From assembly GCF_042186555.1 (NCBI RefSeq), contig NC_133324.1, forward strand, positions 222,257,145 to 222,321,144: 64,000 bases of DNA, written 5' to 3'. Numbering within the stretch: position 1 is the first letter of the stretch; each line of letters starts with the position of its first letter. The position numbers and the translations under genes are program-made. Shown here one piece after another: positions 33,225 through 44,008 of the stretch. The DNA comes from Aquarana catesbeiana. Lineage: Eukaryota > Chordata > Amphibia > Anura > Ranidae. The notes beneath the pieces were generated by a model. It was given only the letters and a program-made list of their open reading frames with translations, did not search any database and was not told where the DNA came from.

Positions 33225-33535
33225 GAGCCCAGGAAAGCTGAGCTGCAGTTCAGTGTGTCCATTTAGACATGGAGCTGTGTTTCGGCCCCCACCCCCTCTC
33301 TCTCCTGATTGGCTAACTGACTTTGATTGTCATAGCAGCAGGAGCCAATGTCACCGCTGCTGTGTCTCAGCCAATCAGGAGGGAGAGTCCTGGATGGCTA
33401 AGACACTCGTAGACATTGCTGGAGATGGGGCTCAGGAAATTATTAGGGGGGCTGCTGCACACAGAAGGCTTTTTATTTTAATGCAAAGAATGCATTAAAA
33501 TAAAAAAACCTCTGACTTTACAATCACTTTAATAT
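33225..33535 (+). repeat. Right part of an abundant ranid-type repeat
   Basis: Contains ATTGGCTAACTGACTTTGAT, CAGCCAATCAGGAGGGAGAG, GCTGCACACAGAAGGCTTTT, a hairpin of TTTTAATGCA/TGCATTAAAA, and ends GACTTTACAATCACTTTAA. That end is the inverse of the start at 20008, so this looks like the other half of the same family or of the same copy. Confidence 0.65.
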
Positions 33536-33544
33536 TTAGGCAAT

Positions 33545-33862
33545 GGACACCTCTTTACAGCACCCCTGATCTTAAGGATTAAGTTCACATTTCCACAACA
33601 AATGAAAATCTCCTGACCACCCTATAGTGGCCATGATACCGGTGTAGTGGTCTGTTCACCACAATACACAGCCTAGATAGAGGGAGTATCCAACTTAATG
33701 CTCAAGCTCTCATTGGTCATTGCGACCACATGACCCTGCTGACCAAAGTGGCCAGGATATTTTTTGTTAAAAAGATGAAATTACCCGGTAATATATATAA
33801 TGAATCAAAGTGCATCTCTAGACAAAAACTTTCATTTTTTAGGTATGGATAGCGTGGGGAAG
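33545..33862. other. No feature recognised
   Basis: No gene or repeat family recognised in this short stretch. Confidence 0.35.
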
Positions 33863-33870
33863 GCTTAGAC

Positions 33871-34029
33871 CAGGGATATGCAATTAGCGGACCTCCAGCT
33901 GTTGCAAAACTACAAGTCCCATCATGCCTCTGCCTCTGGGTGTCATGTTTGTAGCTGTCAGAGTCTTGCTATGCCTCATGGGACTTGTAGTTCTGCAACA
34001 GCTGGAGGTCCGCTAATTGCATATCCCTG
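33871..34029. mobile_element. Palindromic hAT-type MITE
   Basis: Ends CAGGGATATGCAATTAGCGG and the inverse, with a perfect 8-bp duplication GCTTAGAC (33863-33870 and 34030-34037). The two halves share about 55 bp inverted, including ACTACAAGTCCCAT. It is 159 bp and noncoding. Confidence 0.92.
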
Positions 34030-34512
34030 GCTTAGACCCTCCGTCAGGTTTTTATTGCTGTCAGTGTCCCCATTGGGGAGATACACCACTATTTGTAGCA
34101 GTGGCCACTGTCCCTGAGAAACTAACATTTTAGAGCAGTCACCAGAACAAGAGGTGAGGGGAGATCCTCCAATGAAAAACAAGGGGTCCCTTTTCTGGGA
34201 ATAAATGTATAAAAAAGGGGGGTTCCCTTCACTTTGGGAGATTGGGTTGCTGCTGCGTGTTAGACTTCATGCACATGGATGTGTACACATTCCCAAGTCT
34301 TCAGGTGTGAACTATCCGTGTTTTTCTGTGCCTGGGTAGCTGCGTACAACCACCAATAGAGTGAATGGCTATACACAGCTAGCTGCTTGGAAACACCCTT
34401 GGCTTCTGAATTTACATGTGCGCACAGTGCATTTGCCCCAACGTGACACTTTCACACTCGAGGAAGTACTTCTTATGCTGATGTGTTCACAGCAGCCAAA
34501 AGAGCACAGCCA

Positions 34513-34784
34513 GGAAATCAATGCACCGAGGGATCACTACGCGTTTCGCATATAGCTTCCTCAGGGAATCCTATTAGTACTGAGAAACATAGTATGTATT
34601 ACAGTATAATATCTATAGATTTTCCTTTTTTTGTATTTAGTCATTAATGCATAACTTGCTTTTGAATATGAACATGTGTATTGATATACTGTAATATATA
34701 TTATGTTTCTCAGTACCAATAGGATCAACTGAGGAAGCATATGCGAAATGCGTAGCATACCCTCGGTACATTGATTTCCTGTGG
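34513..34784. repeat. Palindromic repeat with 'CGCGTTTCGC' motif
   Basis: Left arm 34513-34593 (GGAAATCAATGCACCGAGGG, ACTACGCGTTTCGCATATAG) is inverted at 34703-34784 (GCATATGCGAAATGCGTAGC, CCTCGGTACATTGATTTCC). Spacing is about 110 bp of AT-rich DNA. The 'cctgaggaag...gaaacgcgt' theme recurs near 2.2 and 16.6 kb. Confidence 0.75.
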
Positions 34785-35385
34785 GGACACGATATGCAAG
34801 AACTTCTGCATATACCAGCTTCAGAGTCCATCATATCTATGGGCATACCTACAGGGTTTCTCAAGTGTTCATATAGGTCTCACCTAGGTGGGACAACACC
34901 ACTCAATTTTTGGATTTCAATATTTGTTTGTAAAATGTTTTTTATATGATGTTAAATAAATTTGGATTTTTATTTAATTGAGTAATCTCTTTTTCATCTT
35001 GGGTCTACTTGTGGCTACCAATATAAAGTCCATGCTTATCCTTGGTTCTTTTTTTTTTTGCTTATATTTGAATGTGGTTCCACATTCTGAGTCATGTCTC
35101 AACTGCTTTTTACTATATTACAAACATTCTATACATCACAGCAAACCTCAGAGTGAGAGCAATAGCTCTAGGGTCATCATTTACAGTTTACTCCAAGTCT
35201 TCATCTCCTCTAGGCTCCCCCCTCTTCTCCAGACTGATGGAAGCTACAAGTTGCAGCTGAGGGGGTGGATATGGTCTGGGGAGAGGGAGCAGCCAGCCAG
35301 AGAGATTAGAAAAATAAGGCAAGCAGTTAGAGTCAGTATAAATAAAAGAAAGGTCTGGTGTCATTATAAGTGTTGTGTAGTGGAC
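34785..35385. other. No feature recognised
   Basis: Mostly AT-rich, with an open frame of 147 codons on the plus strand (34978-35421) that runs into the minisatellite and shows no domain pattern. Not called as a gene. Confidence 0.35.
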
Positions 35386-36180
35386 AGTGTAGAGTGCAGT
35401 GTTCTGCAATTGACAGTGTAGTGGACAGTGTTGTGTAGTGTAATGGACAGCGTTGTGTAGTGGACAGTGTTGTGTAGTGTAGAGTGCAGTGTAGCGTAGT
35501 GGACAGTGTTGTGTAATGGACAGTGTAGTGGACAGTGTTGTGTAGTTGACAGTGAACAGTGTAGTGTAGTGGTCAGTGTAGTGTAGTGGACAGTGTGGGG
35601 TAGTGGTCAGTGTAGTGTAGTGGACAGTGTGGTGTAGTGTAGTGGACAGTGTAGTAGTCAGTGCGGTGTAGTGGTCAGTGTAGCGTAGTATAGACAGTGT
35701 AGTGTAGTGGACGGTGTAGTTTAGTGTAGTGGTCAGTGTAGTGTAGTCGTCAAGTAGGTCAGTGTAGTGTAATGGACAGTGTAGGAATAAGGTGGGTTAG
35801 TGTAGTGGTCAGGTAGGACAGTATAGGAATCAGGTAGGTTAATGTAGTGGTCAGGTAGGTTAGTCTAGTGTAGTATAGTGGTCAGTGTAGTGGTCAGGTA
35901 GGTTAATGTAGTGGTCAGGTAGGTTAGTGTAGTGGTCAGGTAGGTTAGTCTAGTGTAGTATAGTGGTCAGTGTAGTGGTCAGGTAGGTTAATGTAGTGGT
36001 CAGGTAGGTTAGTGTAGTGGTCAGGTAGGTTAGTCTAGTGTAGTATAGTGGTCAGGTAGGTTAATGTAGTGGTCAGGTAGGTTAATGTAGTGGTCAGGGA
36101 GGTTAATGTAGTGTAGTATAGTGGTCAGTGTAATGGTCAGGTAGGTTAGTGTAGTGGTCAGTGTAGGAATCAGGCTGGTC
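35386..36180 (+). repeat. 'AGTGTAGTGGTCAGGTAGGTT' minisatellite
   Basis: A degenerate tandem array of short words (GTGTAGTGGACAGTGT passing into TAGTGGTCAGGTAGGTTAAT), about 800 bp. Word order varies continuously, so unit length is not constant (about 10-25 bp). The Thr/Ile/Leu-rich minus-strand frame is its translation. Confidence 0.9.
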
Positions 36181-36199
36181 AGTACTATTGTAGGAAGGG

Positions 36200-36288
36200 A
36201 CTCACGGAGTGCTGAAAGTCTGCAGGTTAGGGGGCGCAAATTACTTGCTTTGCCCCGGGCGCTGACAACCCACGCTACGCCACTGCTG
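36200..36288 (-). repeat. Repeat head next to the minisatellite
   Basis: Contains GGGGGCGCAAATTACTTGC and CCCCGGGCGCTGACAACCCA, ending ACGCTACGCCACTG. Read inverted it begins CAGTGGCGTAGCGTGGGTTG, like the head style at 27805 (CAGGGCCGATACTAGGCGGG). It again lies directly beside a tandem array. Confidence 0.55.
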
Positions 36289-36728
36289 GCATCCATTGGC
36301 TTTTGCCATAATGTGCATGTATGAACAGCATATTTGAACATTATGGCAGACTTGCCTAGCAAAGTGCCCCACCTCGGCTCTGCAGTTACCTTAATGTCCT
36401 CTGTCACTTGTAAATATGCCATGAGAGTTGTTGTTGATGGTTTTCTGAAATAGCTTTCAACAGCAACATATCCCTGAAAATTATTCAAACATTCTGAAAA
36501 CTTGGCATTCAGTTTGTTATGCAATCACATTTCAGTTCTCAGGGAGCTCACTGCAGAAATCTTATTGGATGTATCATCTTCCCACATTTTGGGATTTCAC
36601 AGGCAGAATACCCAGTTCAAGTGTGTGCTATAGCAATTCTGGCCACTAAGTGGCAACATTGAGCTCTTCATGACTGCACACACCAGAGGTGCTTTACCAG
36701 TCGATTCATATCCATGTGAGAATGATGG

Positions 36729-36729
36729 G

Positions 36730-36761
<32 letters not shown>
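36729..36761. repeat. (TA)n microsatellite
   Basis: Uninterrupted TA dinucleotide run followed by CACTGTATAT. Confidence 0.95.
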
Positions 36762-36765
<4 letters not shown>

Positions 36766-36919
36766 TGTATATTCCCATTATAAATCTACTGGCAAAAATG
36801 ATCTAAAACAGCGTTTTGTTTTTTTTAACTATCGCTAATAATATATATGTGCTGGGGTGCTTTTAGTGCTCTCTTCTAAATACAGTATGAAGTCCCCGTG
36901 GTTAGCAAGGTGGCCTTAA

Positions 36920-37682
36920 CCTCCCTGGCAGTATGATTATTTCGGATTTTAGGTGCTGAAAGCGGTACAATTATTTTGCATGGAAATTTCGCGTTTTATA
37001 TTGTAGGCCTGTAATTCTTAACAATAACACACACACTTAAATCTGTCCAAACCAGAGTCTAGTAGATATCCCGGGTATGATGAAGTTTGAAACACAAAAA
37101 CATAAATTATAATATAATAAATAAATATAAATAATTAAAAAAAAATAATAATATAATAATAATAAAATAAATTTCCCCACGATTCACTATGGCTCAATTC
37201 TGCAAGTGTTCTAATTTACTATCGCTGTTTTCTTGCTGATCTAAAGCCACTTTTGACATAAATGGGACACTTTTTGGTTGCTATGGACAATCTCCAGTTT
37301 CCAGGCAGAAAGAACAGTGTATATAACATAAAACTGCATGCAGGGCATGGGCCAAAGCACTGGGGACAAATGGGATGTGAAATAATTTCATACAGTATTG
37401 TAATCTGTAAGATTACAGTACTGTATGTGTTATGATTTTTAAATTTGCCGCCAGACTCCGCCCCCGTGCGTCGCACCGCTCGCAGGGAAGGGAGCCTGGC
37501 ACGGAGAGGCTTCGGAGGAGACAGAGCCCGCAGACACAGCGGGGGATATCGCAGGATCCCGGGGACAAGGTAAGTAATGCCGCACCAGGATCCTGCAATG
37601 TAATCCCGAGTGTGGCTCGGGGTTACCGCTAATGGGACTGAAATTTAACCCCGAGCCACACTCGGGATTACCGTCAGGGAGG
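36920..37682. mobile_element. piggyBac-like MITE, 'CCTCCCTGGC' family
   Basis: TTAA (36916-36919) then CCTCCCTGGCAGTA; at the other end TACCGTCAGGGAGG then TTAA (37683-37686). The termini are inverted with two mismatches over 14 bp. It is 763 bp, with an AT-rich centre and a palindromic end region (ATCCCGAGTGTGGCTCGGGG and GAGCCACACTCGGGAT). A CAAGGTAAGTAA splice-donor-like motif lies at about 37566. The TTAA target suggests piggyBac affinity; no transposase is present. Confidence 0.82.
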
Positions 37683-37748
37683 TTAAAATGGTATTAAATT
37701 AAAAAAAAAAAACAACAATGTAATATATTGCAGGTTACCAGTCCTTAA

Positions 37749-38489
37749 TCTCTTTCTTACTGGGCACTTAAACCCCCCTCCCGCCCAGACCAATTTTCAG
37801 CTTTCAGCACTGTCACACTTTGAATGACAATTGTGCGGTCATACAACACTGTACTCAAATTAAATTTTTATCATTTATTTCACACAAATGGAGCTTTCTT
37901 TTGGTGGTATTTAATCACCATGTGGGTTTTTATTATTTGCTAAACAAAAAGACAGAAATTTTTGAAAAAAAAAAAAAACATGTTTCATAGTTTGTTATAA
38001 AATTTTGCAAACGGGTAATTTTTCTCCTTCACTGATATTCGCTGATGAGGCTGCACTGATGGGCTGCACTGAGGGAACAGATAAGGGGACACTGATGGGC
38101 ACTGATGGGTGACACTGATGGGCATTGATAGGTGGCACTGGTAGGTGGTATTGATAGGCAGCACTGGTAATGATGCACTGATTGGTGATTTATAGATCGC
38201 ACTGTGGGCACTGATAGGTGGCACTGAGGGCACTGATAGCTGACACTTTGGGAACTGGTAGGTGACGCTGGTGACACCTCCGCGATCAGGACTGATGTCC
38301 CTCTTGCAGCCGCCGGTGATCGGCTTTGGAAAAATAGCCGATTACCTGCTCTGTTTACATCACATGGTAAGGGGTCGGGATTTCATAAGACTCGCTGATC
38401 ACAGGGCACGCAGGCCGTTCAAGCACGAGAGGACATCAATTAAGTCTACGCTGTAGCTGTCTTTCGGCTATAGCGCGGACGGCAAGTGG
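37749..38489 (+). mobile_element. piggyBac-like MITE, CCACTT family, copy 2
   Basis: TTAA at 37745-37748, body CTTACTGGGCACTTAAACCC and CTTTCTTTTGGTGGTATTTA as in copy 1, then a tandem block of CACTGATGGGCACTGATAGG type (38050-38260), ending GGCAAGTGG and TTAA (38490-38493). The first bases of the left end are decayed. Confidence 0.75.
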
Positions 38490-39546
38490 TTAAATGTGTC
38501 AGCTGAATTTTTTTTTCCTCCTAGTGATTCAGCCAGTAACACACTTCCTGTCTTCCACAGGCAATAGGCTGCAGCACTAATTAGTGTATTCTGATGGTGA
38601 GGGAGTCTTCCCACCAGGGCAAGGACAAGGTCATCTGGAGCCCACGGCAAACATGCCAAATTGCGCCAGCAAACATCCCCCTCCCACCAAAAAATAAATA
38701 AAATCAAGCACTAATCTGCATGCCTGTCTTTTAAGCATACCCCCCCCCCCGGCTTAAATCTTTACCCCCCCATCTCAAATCATCTTACCCTATATGCTCC
38801 CAGCACAAATCCCCCACCCCCAAAAAACTTCCCCCTCCTTGCACAAATCCTCTACCCTTCAAATTTCCCCTCCAAGCACAAATCATTTCCCCCCCACTCA
38901 AATTCCCCCCTCCTAGCACAAATACCCCTCAATCAACCCTACTAGAACAAATACCCAGTCCAAAAAAAAAAAAATCTGATCTTAGCACAAATCCTCTTCA
39001 CCCATCTCCCCTCCCAACACACATCCCCCCAAATCACTACTCCTAGCACACCTACCCAGCTTTCCCTAGAACAATTCTTACCCCCTGCCACCCCTCTCAA
39101 CACAAATTCCCTCCCCCCAATCTCCTTGTGGTGCCCCCACCACCTCACATTATACCACAGTGCCCAGGGCAGCCGCTCCTCCTGCCCACCCCTTGTCCCG
39201 GCCCTGCTCCCCACTATCAGAATACGACACAGTGGGGAAGATTCCCCCATCCACCTCAAATGTGTAGATGGGGGAATTGGGTCCGTTTTTTTCAGTTCAA
39301 CCTATAGGTTGAACAAAAAAAAAAAAACAGGCCTATGTATGGCCAGCTTTAGGGTGTCTCCACTCTGGATAGAGGAACAAATACACCTTTGGACAGCAGC
39401 ATTGCCAATCTGGGGAGAGGGTAGCAGCAGATTTAGATTGGCTTTAACTTGTTAGTCAAGTCCAACTTCAGCTATCCCTTAAGCAGTTACAGCAACAGTT
39501 TTTTTCCTTTTGGGATAAATGTTTTCTATAAATAAAATGGATCGTT
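38490..39546. repeat. C-rich degenerate repeat region
   Basis: From 38735 to 39120 a degenerate tandem of TAGCACAAATCCCCC and TCAAATTCCCCCTCC words (about 25-30 bp). The rest is unassigned. The 105-codon minus-strand frame and its plus-strand shadow are not supported as genes. Confidence 0.6.
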
Positions 39547-39741
39547 GTACCTTGACACTTCAAAACGTATTCACCGTTGTGTGCACATGAAGTCCTTGAT
39601 ATCCTCCTGATGTGAAGCTTCTTTAACCTGTTCCTGCCCACGCTATAGCTGAAAGAAGGCTGCAGCATGGCTCTAGTTCTGAGAGGCTGTCCTTTGGACA
39701 CAGCTGATCACAGATCACGGTAAAGGGCCAATCACAGCGGC

Positions 39742-40116
39742 CATACCTCCCAACTTTTTGAGATGGGAATGAGGGACACCTACAAGCAAAAGTATGTAGG
39801 CATAGGACACACCCCCTGCCACACCCCTTTAAAGGAGATATCTACAAAAAAATGATCGGTTAAACCCGCAAGTGCTTTTTTTTTTACCACTACTATTCCT
39901 TTATATTGGCTTTTAGAATTTACAAATGCAGCAATTTAGAAATTGGATGAAAGGTTTAGCACTGGGAAACACTTTTTAAAAGATAAAAAGTGCATTTTAT
40001 ATACAGCTATATAGATCAGACCACAATAAGGGACAAATGAGGGAGAAAGGGGGACAGAGGGACATTGCTCCAAATCAGGGATAGTCCCTCTAAATCAGGG
40101 ACAGTTGGGAGATATG
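39742..40116. mobile_element. hAT-type MITE nested in the piggyBac-like element
   Basis: Ends CATACCTCCCAACT and AGTTGGGAGATATG, inverted with one mismatch. Flanks ACAGCGGC (39734-39741) and ACAGTGGC (40117-40124) are an 8-bp duplication with one difference. It is 375 bp and noncoding. Confidence 0.82.
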
Positions 40117-40202
40117 ACAGTGGCCCTTTACCATGTGATCAGCCATGTCCAATCACAGCTGGTCACATGTAAACAGACTTGCCAGTTATCTGCATTCCTT
40201 AA

Positions 40203-40558
40203 TGGCCTGTACACACGATCCGAATATTGTACGATAGATCTTATGACTTTTTTCGTTTAATAGTCGCAATTAGAAATTGAATGGGTAACTAAAGTCACGA
40301 AAATTCTCGTACGACAGAAAAAAAAAATCGGAAGTGATGTCATGTGTTGTAATGTATTTGTATTGTATTTTCGGACGACAACTATACTGACTAAATGAAA
40401 ATCATACCAATCTGGTATCGTACAAGGAAAATTGTCGTGCTTGTCTGATGAACTGTTGTGATCGGCTTTCTAAAGTAGTGTACACATGATCCGAAAATCG
40501 TGTGATTCTTCCTTGGATGACAGTTTTCGTACGATATTCGGATCGCGTGTACGGGCCA
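40203..40558. mobile_element. Harbinger-type MITE nested in the piggyBac-like element
   Basis: Ends TGGCCTGTACACACGATCCG and the inverse (GATCGCGTGTACGGGCCA). Flanks are TAA on the left and TTA on the right, consistent with a decayed 3-bp TWA duplication. It is 356 bp and noncoding. Confidence 0.75.
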
Positions 40559-41244
40559 TTACTCTCACACGGTCTCTGTGTGAGGAAAGGAGAGCCGAAA
40601 ACCGGCAAGTCTGACAGGGTACATTGTTTACATTGATCATCAGTGCCCTGATTATCATTGCAGCCCCGTCAATGTCGCCTCATCAGTACCCATCAGTGCA
40701 GCTTATCAATGGCCATCAGTTCAACGTCATCAGTGCAGCCTCATCAGCATACATTAATGAAGAGGAAAATGTACTCATTTGCAAAAAACAGAAACTAGGA
40801 AAAAAGTTTTTTGTTTTATGTCCCTTTTTTGTTTGTTTAGCAAAAGAAAAAAACCCAGTGGTGATTAAATACCACCAAAAGAATAAACTCAATCTGTCTC
40901 AAAATAATTTCATTTGGGTACAGTGTTGCATGACCGTGTAATTGTCATTCAAAGTCTGACAGCCCTGAAAGCTGAAAATTGGTCTGGGCAGGAAGGGGGT
41001 GAAAGTGCCTGGTATTGAAGTGGTTAAAAATTGAAACTAAATCAGTCAAACTAGATTGGAGAAAGCGAGACTGCCTGTCTTGAAAAAGGAAGGCAAAGAA
41101 AGGGGAAGTGTGGTTTCAATTTTGGGTGGAGGTTCACTGATGTGTCAGGTGAAAAAGAAAGAAGCTTCACATCATGAGGACTTCAAGGACTTTATGTGTA
41201 CACAGACAGCAGAGGATAGATTTTGAAGTGTCAAGTTACATGTT

Positions 41245-41900
41245 ATTAATTTTGTTGTATGTGTAAGGATCCTAATTGACCGGTGGATACAGTTAACTTG
41301 TTATTTTGTAAGTAGCGGGCACCTACTTTTATGTAGGTGACCTTTTCTTGATAGCTTTCTGATACAGGTAAATTTAGACAAGCTAATGCTATTTGCAGCA
41401 GGCCTGTATTGTATGATTTCTTTATTTGAGTGACAGGTGTTTATGTGTTGGTCTTGGCCAATCATTAATTTGCTTGGTAATCCCGGGACTCTCATATAAA
41501 AAGGGGGGTCACATGGTGCCCGGGAGTTCGAGTCCAGTCCTGCTCTGAGGAGCGTGAGAGCCAGCCTGGTTCCCGGAGGGGAAGTTGGAGGTTTTCCCCT
41601 CCGGGGAGCCAACGGAGCTTCACCTTAGCGAGAAGGGTGGCTATCGGGGCCTCATGGAGGAACAGACGACATCTTGCCGCGTGTAGTCGTGGATGTCGTA
41701 GGCCGCCCCTGCGGGGAGGGGAACGGGCCACAAAGAGATAAAGGAAACTGAGGAACATTGCGGATGAAGTAGCAACAAAGCGGAAGGAAACTGGGCGATC
41801 GATCGTTTAAGAGTGGCACATGGACTATCGATCATGTGAGTGAAAGCCCAAGGGAAAGGTACTGCCAGAGGCTGAGGGATGTTAGTGCACAAGTCAGTGA
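41245..41900 (+). other. Possible LTR-like segment (uncertain)
   Basis: A TATA-like CTCATATAAAAAGGGG (41491-41506) is followed by GC-rich sequence with a CCCCTCCGGGGAGCC hairpin, and preceded by AT-rich DNA. This layout is compatible with an LTR promoter region, but I find no paired LTR, primer-binding site or clean TG...CA ends. The minus-strand frames show no family. Confidence 0.25.
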
Positions 41901-42500
41901 GATGGGCAGTAATGGCCTATGACTTTGAGTTCAGCATTGCCCCGGGATTCCAATCAGTGAAGCGGGAGGAGTTATTTAGATTTGCTCTCCTTTAGCCTAA
42001 TTTGGAAGAACCATGTCGGTGGGAAGTAGTGGTAAAAAGGTAGCGGTGAAGCTGCAAGCACACATGTAGAGATATGGATCATTCTTTTAAAGTTATCCAG
42101 ATGAAAAAGTTATTCAGAGTGACTCTTTATCAAATCATTCTCTATCAAATCTGCTTCCATCGTCCCTGATTGAAGAGATCATTGAGAAATTATTTCTTGA
42201 CTGTCCGCAATTGTACTCATATTTTCCTGTATGATTCACTGAAAGATGACAATGTAACAGAAGAGCATCTCAAAGAAAGTCCTTCTCCCATCCCAGTTTA
42301 TGTTGATGAATAAAGCATTAAGAAAAAGCATTAAGGACTGTGACTTTTAAATCTATGGGCTGCGAGGGTTGGGTGGTAAACGTGAATTACAGATATAACA
42401 AATATTCAGCCGCTCCTTCGGGGGTAAGCGCTACATGTATGCACTATTTTATAGAACCTTTTTTATCAACACGGCTTTTTAACTAAAGTGGTTCTTAGAT

Positions 42501-42938
42501 CAGGGGTGTCAAACCTAATTACATTGCGGGCCGCATCAGCATTTGGTTACCCTCAAAGGGCCAGTTGTATATGCAAGACTAGATGTACAGATCACCCCCC
42601 CCCCCTTATATCAAATGTCAAGAGTCTCCCACCCTTCCTTACATCAAAGTGCTCCCCCCTTACCTTGTGCTGATGCTGGAAAGAAGCTGGGGGCAGAGCT
42701 GGGAAGCAGAAAGTGCAGGGCCTGGAGGAGGACCAGAAGAGGGGTGGAATCAGCTGCCGGAGTCTACTGAATGCTGAGACCAGGGGAGGCAGAGAAGAGG
42801 GGGTGCTGCGACTGCACAGAAGTGCAGGATCTGTAGGAGGAGTTCTGTCCTTCTCTCTGCTGCAGACTGCTGAGACAAGGTTGGGGCAGAGATGCAAGGG
42901 CCACATTCAGCCCACGGGCCTTGTGTCTGACACATGTG
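42501..42938. mobile_element. hAT-type MITE
   Basis: Begins CAGGGGTGTCAAACCTAATT and ends TTGTGTCTGACACATGTG, flanked by a perfect 8-bp duplication TCTTAGAT (42493-42500 and 42939-42946). It is 438 bp. The start (gtgtcaaac...gcgggccgc) is a common hAT theme. Confidence 0.88.
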
Positions 42939-43329
42939 TCTTAGATTATATTTATCACAAAAATTTGATAGTAGGACTATGATACGATATTTAAATGATA
43001 AGAGCGATGCATCATTCACATTTAAATTTGAATGGATTCATTGAAAATTGCAATTCATTTGGAAAGGACCAAATTCCCAGAGCCTGCATGTTGATAATCT
43101 CATCTCTAGCAGATGATGATGAATCTTTCTGGAGTGATGATGCTGTGCGGACTTTCTTATCTCTACAGAAATCTGCAAAAGCGCAAAGAGTTTTGTGGAA
43201 AAAGGGTCCAGTTAATGGAAGAAGACAAAATTTCCTGTCCTTGACCCAAGGACTGTTGCACGTTGGGTTTCCTGTTATTGTGTACTGTAGTGATTCACAA
43301 TAGAAAACAGGTAAACACATTAGTATAAC

Positions 43330-43610
43330 CACTTGCCAACCGTCTCCTGTAGCTTTACTGCTACAGTGCATCTTGGCTGCACAGGATTTGCATATCTGGG
43401 TAGGAGGCGCGCATGCGCCTGCTGTGCTACCATTCTCTACAGCTAAAACTGATCAGTGGGTCCCAGCCAATGATTTATGGCCAGAACCCACTGAGCAAAT
43501 GACAGAAGAGAGCCCTGTGTGGGTAAACACAGGGCTCTCTACTGAGAACAGTGATGTGCCATTGTTTTTCTCCCTGCAAAGCAGGGAGTAAAACCCAGAA
43601 CATTGCTTAT
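43330..43610 (+). repeat. Truncated 'ACCACTTGCCAACCG' repeat
   Basis: Starts ATAACCACTTGCCAACCGTC and continues GGAGGCGCGCATGCGCCTGC and CACAGGGCTCTCTACTGAGA. The start resembles TTAA-flanked frog repeats, but the right part stops where a Tc1-like remnant begins. Confidence 0.5.
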
Positions 43611-43629
43611 AGTACACACACTAAACATG

Positions 43630-44008
43630 AATTCTGACGTTTTTCATGCAATATTATCTGCTCATATTCAGCAAAATGCTTCAGAACTCATTGGACGGCG
43701 CTTCACAGTGCAGATAGACAATGACCCGAAGCATACTGCAAAAGCAACCAAAGAGTTTTTTAAGGGAAAGAAGTGGAATGTTATGCAATGGCCAAGTCAA
43801 TCACCTGACCTGAATCCGATTGAGCATGCATTTCACTTGCTGAAGACAAAACTGAAGGGAAGATGCCCCAAGAACAAGCGGGAACTGAAGACAGTTGCAG
43901 TAGAGGCCTGGCAGAGCATCACCAGGGATGAAACCCAATGTCTGGTGATGTCTATGCGTTCCAGACTTCAGGCTGTAATTGACTGCAAAGGATTTGCAAT
44001 CAAGTATT
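43630..44008 (+). pseudogene. Tc1-like transposase C-terminal fragment
   Basis: The frame has QIDNDPKHTAKATKEF with the second catalytic Asp, then WPSQSPDLNPIEHAFHLLKT with the catalytic Glu, and QCLVMSMRSRLQAVIDCKGF near the end: the C-terminal third of a Tc1/mariner (DDE) transposase. The first Asp and the DNA-binding domain are absent. The last few residues of the open frame come from the L2 sequence inserted at 44009. Confidence 0.9.

Larger units (their letters stand above)
39627..41023 (-). mobile_element. piggyBac-like MITE, CCACTT family, copy 3, with two nested MITEs
   Basis: Inverted relative to copies 1 and 2: it ends on the plus strand with GGTATTGAAGTGG then TTAA (41024-41027), and begins after TTAA (39623-39626) with CCTGTTCCTGCCCACGC. 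Total 1397 bp because a hAT MITE (39742-40116) and a Harbinger MITE (40203-40558) are inside it. Confidence 0.78.
39547..41240. mobile_element. Palindromic element split by a piggyBac-like element
   Basis: Left arm (CTTGACACTTCAAAACGTAT, ACATGAAGTCCTTGATATCC, GATGTGAAGCTTCTT; 39549-39622) is inverted at 41153-41240 (GAAGCTTCACATCATGAGGA, TTGAAGTGTCAAG). The TTAA-flanked element 39627-41023 lies between them. Confidence 0.65.

Noticed and set aside
27805..36288. A single 8.5-kb hAT element spanning 27805-36288
   Set aside because: Both ends start CAG-like, but flanking 8-mers (CATTAATG and CTGGCATC) do not match and other complete elements with their own duplications lie between.
41245..41900. 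Solo LTR
   Set aside because: A TATA-like box and hairpin are suggestive, but no TG...CA ends, duplication or partner LTR could be shown. Kept only as a low-confidence note.
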